Shown in pieces: positions 56,893-64,000 of a stretch of DNA of 64,000 bases. Position numbers and translations under genes: made by a program. The stretch is from Tritrichomonas musculus. Its lineage: Eukaryota > Parabasalia > Tritrichomonadida > Tritrichomonadidae. The stretch lies in the NCBI GenBank assembly GCA_039105265.1, contig JAPFFF010000031.1, positions 1,302,001 through 1,366,000 of the forward strand. Direction: 5' to 3'. Position 1 is the first letter of the stretch, and each line of letters begins with the position of its first letter. Below the pieces are notes generated by a model. It saw nothing but the letters and a program-made list of their open reading frames with translations, did no database searches and was not told the origin of the DNA.

Positions 56893-58734
56893 TTAAAACC
56901 AACTCTTCTTAACTAAAAACATGTGGTGAGCTGAATAATCAGCAGATTCATCATTATCTTCTGGTAGTCCATGCTCATTGACATCATGATATGACATTTG
57001 TCTAGCGAGAATCTGTTGTTCAAGGTTTTCTTCCGCCGATCTCATTTTAATTGCCTCTTCTTGAGCATCGTTAATTTCCCACCTTTGAATTTTAGGATCT
57101 GTGAAGCCTCTATGTGTCATTTTTGATTGAACGACCCATTCTGGCTCGACTGGGCCACCATCAGCGACGGCAGCATCATCTTTTGGTGCATTTTCATCGA
57201 CGATCCAATCCAAAACTTGTTCATCTGCAGGAGCAGGTGCAGCTGCAGCTTCATCACTAATGACCCATTCCAAAACATTTGGTCCAAGTTCATTGACGGG
57301 AGCATCACCTTCTAAAACCCAAGCCAGATGATCAGGAACAATTGGAGCAGCATCGCCTGGATCATCAATGACCCAAGCCGGCGTTCCTGTTCCAACGTCG
57401 ATGTTAGGATTCTCCCAGATTAAAACAGCATCATCGTAATTGCCTGATGATTCGTCCTCTTCAACTTTGTTGCTGTTGTCTTCTTCATTTTGTTGGTTAA
57501 GAGAGATGTTTCGTTCTTGTGCTGCAAAGTTGTTGTTTGCAATCCAAGAAGGTTGATCGTCATCGTTGACGTTATCAACAAGTTTTGAATCTGCATCTAC
57601 TTGCTCTTCTGAATCACCGCTGAATTCAATGAGGTTGTCGCCTGATTCCATCCTCCTTCCCAATGGCTGGTTGTCGATGCCGTCGTTCGTGACCCACTCT
57701 GCATTGCTTGCGAGAATGGAAACTCCGTTCTTCATGTTTGGCGGATCTTCAGGGACAACGCTGAGATCAATGAGAGAGTCATTCGTGCTTGATCCTAACT
57801 TTTCACCAACAGCAACATTCGCATCGCCGTTTTCATCATCAATAACCCAGTCAGGATTCTCGCCATCATTATCATCATTATCATTATCAACTTGAACTTC
57901 TTTTTCTTCTGGAACTTCTGTTTCAACTTGAACTTCTGTTTCTACTGGAACTTCTGTTTCGTTTTTAACTTCTGGTTCTGGTCGTTGGTCGACGACAATT
58001 TTAAATGTTGAAAGTTGTGTGAGAAGAGTCTTCTCATCAACTTTGTTCTCGTGCTTCGCGAGCTCGTCTGGATAAACGAAAACTGGAATTCCGAGGTCGT
58101 GCATGACATTTGTGGCAAGTTCTGAATTATGATGAGAATCGGCTGGATCAAGGCTGTAGTAGTTGATTTTGTCTGGTACATAAGTATCGAGAAGTGCACA
58201 TAACGATAGGTCAAATGGCTGGAAATTGTGAATGTGAGGATAATTGGCCGTTCTTTTTGCAGCCCATGAGAGTAAAGCCTCCTTTTGATTCTTGGCGGAG
58301 ACTGCACTGGCACTGCCTTCTTGTGTATTTTCTTTGTTTTCTGTTGTCATATCTGGTGAAATTGATTGACTAATTTGATAACGTAAAATTAGAGACCAGA
58401 TTAAACCGAGAATAAGCTTCGTATTGTTATCATTAATATCTTTTCCTGATATTCCAATAAGTTTAACTCCATCTTTTTCAAACATATCAACTGCAAGTTC
58501 ACAATTTTGAACCATATCTACAGCTCTCTTTGGATCATGTGCCCATGCGCGAGGAGCATCTTTTTTGGTAAGAATTGTTGCAAGATCACAAAGTGCTACA
58601 CCGTTTGATAAATCTTTCGTAATATCATCAATTTGAATATTTGAATGTCCTTGCAATTGACTTGAAACCCATCGCGAAAAAACTTTTACTTGCAGCGGAA
58701 CCCATTGTTCATCTACTTTAATAAGACCATCCAT
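56893..58734 (-). CDS. Tandem calponin-homology (actin-binding type) protein with acidic WV-repeat tail (613 residues)
   Basis: Residues about 12-120 are a CH domain (VKVFSRWVSSQLQGHSNIQI, LSNGVALCDLATIL, ending GISGKDINDNNTKLILGLIW then SLILRYQI). A second CH domain covers about 150-255 (KEALLSWAAKRTANYPHIHN, FQPFDLSLCALLD). This is the alpha-actinin/filamin-type actin-binding pair. The tail from about 260 is acidic and carries some eight repeats of a W-V-[IV]-x-D core (PDWVIDDENGD, PAWVIDDPGD, LEWVISDEAAA, LDWIVDENAP). It ends MFLVKKSWF. A reverse-strand TCATTT Inr box is at 58749-58754. Likely cytoskeletal; the tail may bind other partners. Confidence 0.8.
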   Translation of the reverse strand: MDGLIKVDEQWVPLQVKVFSRWVSSQLQGHSNIQIDDITKDLSNGVALCDLATILTKKDAPRAWAHDPKRAVDMVQNCELAVDMFEKDGVKLIGISGKDINDNNTKLILGLIWSLILRYQISQSISPDMTTENKENTQEGSASAVSAKNQKEALLSWAAKRTANYPHIHNFQPFDLSLCALLDTYVPDKINYYSLDPADSHHNSELATNVMHDLGIPVFVYPDELAKHENKVDEKTLLTQLSTFKIVVDQRPEPEVKNETEVPVETEVQVETEVPEEKEVQVDNDNDDNDGENPDWVIDDENGDANVAVGEKLGSSTNDSLIDLSVVPEDPPNMKNGVSILASNAEWVTNDGIDNQPLGRRMESGDNLIEFSGDSEEQVDADSKLVDNVNDDDQPSWIANNNFAAQERNISLNQQNEEDNSNKVEEDESSGNYDDAVLIWENPNIDVGTGTPAWVIDDPGDAAPIVPDHLAWVLEGDAPVNELGPNVLEWVISDEAAAAPAPADEQVLDWIVDENAPKDDAAVADGGPVEPEWVVQSKMTHRGFTDPKIQRWEINDAQEEAIKMRSAEENLEQQILARQMSYHDVNEHGLPEDNDESADYSAHHMFLVKKSWF

Positions 58735-58748
58735 TATTTAATCAAAAA

Positions 58749-58754
58749 AAATGA
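58749..58754 (-). promoter_or_regulatory. Inr box of the CH protein gene
   Basis: Reverse-strand TCATTT, 14 bases before the ATG at 58734. Confidence 0.5.
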
Positions 58755-59308
58755 AGTTCAGCATAATATCCATTTTTGAAAATAATAATTTTTCTATATT
58801 ACCCTCTTTAATTTTAATTTATCTTTATTTATTTCTTTTAAAAATTAATTTTAATATTAAATATATTTTCATATTAAAATATTAATTATAATAAATAATT
58901 TTAAAAATATTTAATATTTTATATTTAAAGATATTTTATAAAATGTCAATTAGTTTTTTTTCAAAATTCAACTATCGTCCAATTTGAAAAATGATAACGA
59001 TCTGAATTTGTATATTTTTTTCTGAGAATATTCAAAGTTTTTCTGTTTAAAAATTGTGGTTGATTCAAAATTGAAATTAACGATAATTTATGAATAAAAA
59101 AACATATATCTTTTTAAATAATAATTTAATCATAAAAATATTAAATAAATAACATATTTATAAATATAATAATGATTAAATTGAAAGAAGCATAAGTTTT
59201 AAAGCGTAGATTTTTTTATGAATATCAACTATTTTGATTCAAAAATCATTTTATCATTATTTATTCTTTTTAGCTGGCATTATAAACTTTTAATTTTTTT
59301 ATAATGCA
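58755..59308. other. Intergenic
   Basis: AT-rich, no gene or element seen. Confidence 0.6.
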
Positions 59309-59557
59309 ATGGCTTTTTACGTTCGTAATAAAATTAATTCTCAGAATGAGCGCGAAATTATTATTTTGCTAATTTTAAGATATGCTTTTACTGATGGAGT
59401 ATCTCCAGAGGAAAGAATAGAAGAATTTCGCCGTTTATTGTTTACTGCTTACAATGTACTTGTATCATTTAATGACGATATTCCTTTCATTTACCAACTT
59501 CGCCAGGAATTTGAATTCTTGAACAAATATCTTTTCATTGCCAATCAATATGAGTAA
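59309..59557 (+). CDS. Small hypothetical helical protein (82 residues)
   Basis: The ATG is in TGCAATGG; the stop is followed by AATAAAG, a usual trichomonad 3' signal. The sequence (EREIIILLILRYAFTDGVSP, then EERIEEFRRLLFTAYNVLVS) is helical and soluble with one hydrophobic helix. No Inr at the expected distance. Family not recognised. Confidence 0.45.
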   Translation: MAFYVRNKINSQNEREIIILLILRYAFTDGVSPEERIEEFRRLLFTAYNVLVSFNDDIPFIYQLRQEFEFLNKYLFIANQYE

Positions 59558-59932
59558 ATAAAGTAATTTTTTTTTTTTTAATAAAAAGTAAAGTTTTTAA
59601 ATTTTTGTAAACTTTTGAATATTTGAATAGACTCATAGAATGCATAACTTAAAAGTTCTAATTATCGAAAAAGGTTTGTTCAACTATATAATTATTTCTC
59701 TTTGACAATAATAATTTCTCAAAATATTAAATGGAAATCTTGATTATATATTTTAACTCATCAATCATTAAATTTATGAAAGTCCATTGGATATTTATCT
59801 AGATATGAGTTTTTCCTTAAAAAAAAAAAAAAAAAAAAAAGTCTTATTTATGATATCTTCTACTCATATTGTTATCAAAAACAAAGCTTTTATGTATTTC
59901 ATATAATCATAATAGAAGTATAATTAAGTATT

Positions 59933-62900
59933 TTAAAAATCTTGTTTAATGACATCTTCCAATTTCTCTCCAACATTAATTTGAACTTTAATTTCACGAA
60001 CATTTTCTGCCTCACGGATGCAATAATTTGCTCCTTTTTGAATTTCCTCTTCCACATTATCGATGAGTGCTTTTTCATATTTTTCTTGCTCTCTTTGAGC
60101 ATGATCATTTATTGCTTGTATATCTTTATCAATCTGCTGATTCAAGATATCAATATTTTCTTCATAATCAATGTTGAAAAACTTTGAATCAGACAATGAT
60201 TTAATCATAGTGAAATATTCTTCCTTGAGAAATGAAACATGTTCAATAATAAAGCTGTCAGCTTTTTCTGGTGATCTAAATTCATAAAAATCAATTTTAT
60301 ATAAAGGTTTCAGATTCATTTCAGAGCTGATTTTGAGCTCTGAAGCAAAAATTTCTCTATTTTTCAGATTAATTTTCTTTTTCATTTTTGCAATTAAAGA
60401 CGTGCAATGCTCTTTAAATTCATTATCAAAAGGAGATGAAATAGAAGAGATTTCTTTTTTAATCACTGATAGTATCAGCATTGAGTTAAAGCTATAAGAA
60501 TCGTCTTTATTGAGCATGATGAATCTTTTGTTGATCAGCTTTTCAAGTTCATCTTTCCAATCATCTTTTCTTTTCAATGAAAGATAGATGTTGCTCATTT
60601 CTGACATCTCAATGAATTGCATCTTTTGTTCAACATCATTGAATGTTGATTGGCAATTTTGTGCAAGGTCATTCAAGTTGTCCAGAAATGATTTGTAAGT
60701 GGAAGAATCATTCGCATTAATGAAATGAATTGTTCTCTTTTTTACATTGATGTTTCGCAAGTTTCTTTTGAAGAAAAGACTTTCATTTAGCTTCTCTTCG
60801 GCAACTTTGTTGGCTTGATAAGTTGGCTCATTAACGAGAAATATGATTTGTGATAAACTTTTTGGACTTATCAATTGATTTTCACAATCATACTCGGAAT
60901 CATCATAATCATTTTCATCGCTTTCAGATAAGCTATCATCATCTTCTGAATCTGTAATTTCAACAACAATTTCTTCTTGTTTTTTGTTCTTTGAAAAAAA
61001 GGGATGTAAAAAACTTTTAGTTGGTGAAATTGGAGGACTTTTAATTGGTGAAATGTTTGTTGATGAACTTTTTCTTCGCTCTCGTTTTGAATATGATTTT
61101 TGAATGCTGCTAATTAGCTCAATCATTTCAATTTGATTTCTATAATCTTTTCCATTTAAAATAACAATTTCAAAATCTGAAATAAAAGAAAGGAAAGAAT
61201 AGATAGAAACAACAATTCTCTGAATATCTGGATGATTTTCTTTTCCCTTTGGAATGTGCAAGAGCAAAAATATTGGCCTTATGTTTGACTTTTTCTTGTT
61301 CTTCATGTCAACAGCGTAATTGAGAGAACACAAGTTTCTCTCGCTCAATGCATACACATAAATATCATCTTTATTATCATCATCAAGAGAAGGATATAAA
61401 GTGTCGATCAGTTTTGAATTGATTGAAATCAAATCTTTTTCTAATGAGTTTAAAAACAAAACAAGAGGCGTTTTTATTGATGTTGTGCTGCACTTTATGT
61501 GCTGCTGAAAATTATTAAGATCAACGCTGTTTAATTTCCACTTCTTAGTTTTTTCATCAAAAATAAAAAGCTTGTAAAGCTTGCTTGGTAAATTTGTCTG
61601 TAATGAAGGATCATCAAATAGAAGAGCTGACTTGTTCTTATCTTTCTTTTTAGTTGCATTTTGCAAAATTTGTTGAATTTCACTCTTCCATTTTGATTCA
61701 TTGTTTTGATCATTATTGTCATCATATCTTAAAATTCCATTTTTAAATGTGCAGCCAATAATTGGCTTATTCCAAAATTGGTCTGAACTTTCAATGTTTT
61801 GTTTGTCATCGATTTCCTTTTTGTTTAAATTTTCAGATGATTTAATTTCTAAACGATCAATGTATTTCAAAGGAATTTTTTCATCTTCTTCTTCTTCTTC
61901 TTTTTTAATTATTTGTTCTTTTTGAGTTTCTTTGTTTATTTCTTCTTTCTTTGATTTTTCCAAGACATACTTTTTATGTCTTCTTGATTGCAGAATGAGT
62001 GAAATGTTCTTTGCTCGAATGCTCGATGTTATGATGTCAATTCGAGGAACTTGAATTTGATTTAATTTTGCCAATGCAATCAGCAAATATTCAGCTACTT
62101 GTGATTTGATGTATCTTGAATCCAAAGCGTCAAAAATGAACTGAATCTGGTAATATAACATAAAAGGAAGTTCCTTTTGTGTCAAGCAACAATCCAAGAA
62201 ACTTTTCTCAAAAATCAAAGGAATTCCTCCTTTTTGAAACAAGCTTTCATTCTTCTTCATTTTGTTATTATTGTCTATTACAAAGTATGCCAAATCAATG
62301 TAAGTATTCCACCTTGTCAATATTTTCCTTTCTTTAAGCTGACTGATTCTTTTTGTTGGAAAGAGAATCCTTGCAAGACGTTGAAACATTTCCTCTTTTG
62401 ATTTTTTCACAAAGAAAAAGTTTAGAAATGTTTTATAAAACAAAATTGCAGATGATTCGGCCAAATATTTATTTCTAAAATTGAACGATAAAACGTCAAA
62501 CTTCGACTCTTTCTTCTTCAAATATTCAATGACGGCAGAAATGTTTCTCTGTTCAATTTCATTCAATTCTTTCAATCCGTGAAAAATTTTTTTCTGACTT
62601 ACATAAACATTTTCAATACTGTCAATGTGAAGAACGTGCATGACAAACTTCGGAATGGCGTCATCTTCAATTGTTTGATGAAAGTTTTCAAAATGAAGAT
62701 TTATTTCTTTTGAAAGCGAATTGATCGTCTTCAAAAGTGCTTGCTCACACAGAGCCTGAAAAGAAATGAATTTGGTGATGATTTTTTTCTTTTTAATGGA
62801 ATGTAAAGATTCTCCTTCTTTGGTTCCTGCTTCTTCACTGCTTGTTCGGTCTTCGTACATGTCTTCTGAAGACGATGAAGAACTTCCTGATTCAAAATCG

Positions 62901-63892
62901 TCAACTTCAATTTGGTCAATTTTTATATCATCCAATATTGAATGAACAACTGATCTTTCTTGTTCTTCAGATTTTTCAACTTTTTCTTCTTCCTCTTCTT
63001 CTTCTTCTGAATCGGTTTCTGCTTCTCCGTAGTTGTTTGGTAGCAAGTTTTTGAGTCTTTTTTCATCGTCCATTTCATTATCGACTTCATCAAAGTCAGT
63101 GTTTGTATCAGTGTCACTTTTTGAACTATCTGTGCTCATTGAGGAGTCAGAATCATCACTGCCAATATCTTGTGATTGGGAAGGTGAATTGGTAAAGGTC
63201 AATTTTGATCGTGATTTGAATTGATGAACTTTTTCTGAATAAAAATCAAAAAGAATCTCGATTTGAATATAGAAAAGAAATTGGTTTTCATCTTTTAATG
63301 ATGTTTGGTCAATAACTAAAGGGACTTGTGCTTTTTGAAAAAAATTATTAGTATGTTCGAAATTATTTTGGGTTTCATCTTCTGTTTGGAAATTTCCCCC
63401 TGATAAAGTGTTTAAAAGTATTAATAAGCTTTTCCAATTGATTAATTCACTTTTATTTGAAAATTGAATATTTGATTTTTCAGCAATGGCGTTACATTTA
63501 TTGAGGATTTCTTGTTCATTAATTGAAAAACATTGTTTTGTAAGAATTTGTTTTAGAATATTGTATTGATCCTCAACCGTTTCTAATCTTAGATTTGTTT
63601 TGGCAATTGCTTCGTTTTTCTTGGATAAAAATGCAAGTGTTATTTCATTATTTGCTTCTTTTTCCTCTTTTTGTTTGGGTTTTGGAATAATATTTGGAAT
63701 TTCATCAATTTTTAATGATAAAGCTACAAATTTAGGAAATAAAGTTCCACTGTCAAAAAATGATTTGATTGTATTGTTTTTTATATCAATATTTTCTTTC
63801 TTGAACAAGAAACTTATAACTTTTAGAATAGGATTCATTTTTAAAACTTTTTGATAACAAATATTCTTAAGAGTATTCAAAAAGTTATACAT
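59933..63892 (-). CDS. Large protein with a duplicated CH-like module and acidic linkers (1319 residues)
   Basis: The start is ATG 63892. Two modules share a pattern. Module 1 (residues 20-230) starts MNPILKVISFLFKKE and has FFQKAQVPLVIDQTSLKDEN. Module 2 (about 375-610) has QALLKTINSLSKEI and LFQKGGIPLIFEKSFLDCC. The shapes (LL..in.l, then f.k..vpLi....l.d.n..l) resemble CH domains at low identity. Ser/Asp/Glu-rich linkers separate them. The C-terminal half (FEIVILNGKDYRNQIEMIEL, FLVNEPTYQANKVAEEKL) has alternating beta/alpha character and ends in a coiled coil. I cannot name that part. It is next to a bona fide CH gene, so a shared cytoskeletal role is possible. Confidence 0.5.
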   Translation of the reverse strand: MYNFLNTLKNICYQKVLKMNPILKVISFLFKKENIDIKNNTIKSFFDSGTLFPKFVALSLKIDEIPNIIPKPKQKEEKEANNEITLAFLSKKNEAIAKTNLRLETVEDQYNILKQILTKQCFSINEQEILNKCNAIAEKSNIQFSNKSELINWKSLLILLNTLSGGNFQTEDETQNNFEHTNNFFQKAQVPLVIDQTSLKDENQFLFYIQIEILFDFYSEKVHQFKSRSKLTFTNSPSQSQDIGSDDSDSSMSTDSSKSDTDTNTDFDEVDNEMDDEKRLKNLLPNNYGEAETDSEEEEEEEEKVEKSEEQERSVVHSILDDIKIDQIEVDDFESGSSSSSSEDMYEDRTSSEEAGTKEGESLHSIKKKKIITKFISFQALCEQALLKTINSLSKEINLHFENFHQTIEDDAIPKFVMHVLHIDSIENVYVSQKKIFHGLKELNEIEQRNISAVIEYLKKKESKFDVLSFNFRNKYLAESSAILFYKTFLNFFFVKKSKEEMFQRLARILFPTKRISQLKERKILTRWNTYIDLAYFVIDNNNKMKKNESLFQKGGIPLIFEKSFLDCCLTQKELPFMLYYQIQFIFDALDSRYIKSQVAEYLLIALAKLNQIQVPRIDIITSSIRAKNISLILQSRRHKKYVLEKSKKEEINKETQKEQIIKKEEEEEDEKIPLKYIDRLEIKSSENLNKKEIDDKQNIESSDQFWNKPIIGCTFKNGILRYDDNNDQNNESKWKSEIQQILQNATKKKDKNKSALLFDDPSLQTNLPSKLYKLFIFDEKTKKWKLNSVDLNNFQQHIKCSTTSIKTPLVLFLNSLEKDLISINSKLIDTLYPSLDDDNKDDIYVYALSERNLCSLNYAVDMKNKKKSNIRPIFLLLHIPKGKENHPDIQRIVVSIYSFLSFISDFEIVILNGKDYRNQIEMIELISSIQKSYSKRERRKSSSTNISPIKSPPISPTKSFLHPFFSKNKKQEEIVVEITDSEDDDSLSESDENDYDDSEYDCENQLISPKSLSQIIFLVNEPTYQANKVAEEKLNESLFFKRNLRNINVKKRTIHFINANDSSTYKSFLDNLNDLAQNCQSTFNDVEQKMQFIEMSEMSNIYLSLKRKDDWKDELEKLINKRFIMLNKDDSYSFNSMLILSVIKKEISSISSPFDNEFKEHCTSLIAKMKKKINLKNREIFASELKISSEMNLKPLYKIDFYEFRSPEKADSFIIEHVSFLKEEYFTMIKSLSDSKFFNIDYEENIDILNQQIDKDIQAINDHAQREQEKYEKALIDNVEEEIQKGANYCIREAENVREIKVQINVGEKLEDVIKQDF

Positions 63893-64000
63893 CAAAATAT
63901 GGAAAAATAAATATTTATTTATTTTGTTGGGATTTTGATTTTCCCATAAAATTCAATCTGGTGGAATAAAAATCTAGTGTGATTTCCAGAATTGTACCAG

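Noticed and set aside
1-64000. Spliceosomal introns
   Set aside because: No trichomonad-type 5' GTAYGT with ACTAACACACAG branch/3' site was seen; the frame changes in the kinase-Sel1 genes do not lie at such sites.
1-64000. Altered genetic code explaining in-frame TAG and TAA
   Set aside because: All long genes here end normally at TAA, TAG or TGA, and only isolated genes contain internal stops.

Overview
The window looks like nuclear DNA of a parabasalid protist (a Trichomonas or Tritrichomonas-type trichomonad). It is very AT-rich and its genes appear intronless. Short 5' leaders carry the trichomonad Inr box TCAYTW just before several start codons. The families are typical of trichomonads: divergent kinases fused to Sel1 repeats, BspA-type 23-residue leucine-rich repeats, mucin-like type I surface proteins and calponin-homology proteins. 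A large Polinton/Maverick is also usual there. The species cannot be fixed from sequence alone.

Layout. 0-12 kb: the tail of a protein kinase gene, two small genes or relics, a mucin-like surface protein, a truncated HxxxD acyltransferase, a 1068-residue BTB-like/coiled-coil/LRR/Sel1 fusion, and an interrupted kinase-Sel1 gene. 12-13.6 kb: a dispersed 135-bp repeat, a hAT transposase relic and a hairpin-rich stretch. 13620-37030: one nearly whole Polinton with long terminal inverted repeats made of hairpin-forming 36-bp units. It carries an HNH nuclease, Ulp1-like protease, integrase, packaging ATPase, major capsid protein, candidate minor capsid, PolB, and a giant fibre-like protein. 37-48 kb: decayed paralogues of the acyltransferase and kinase-Sel1 genes, then a second, more complete copy of the surface protein/acyltransferase block. 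49-64 kb: a pseudokinase-DEAD-box helicase fusion, a seven-TM GOST-like protein, small genes, a tRNA-Ser(GCT), a tandem-CH actin-binding-type protein and a 1319-residue divergent protein.

How the parts relate. The host genes are not an operon; they are single transcription units, and the left arm (0-12 kb) and the 37-48 kb block are a local birth-and-death cluster. The segmental duplication breaks inside the acyltransferase gene in the left copy, so the right copy is the likely source. The Polinton genes form a replication/integration/virion set. Most of its consecutive integrase-to-structural genes start at a T-rich tract plus TAAATG, which resembles poxvirus late promoters. Four of its proteins carry a shared Q-T motif like that recognised by dynein light chain LC8.

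The signals I would look at first are the TAAATG start context, the recurrent LC8-like motif, the pseudokinase-helicase fusion, and the W-x6-W repeats of the Polinton fibre-like protein. All functional statements rest on motif reading without database search.
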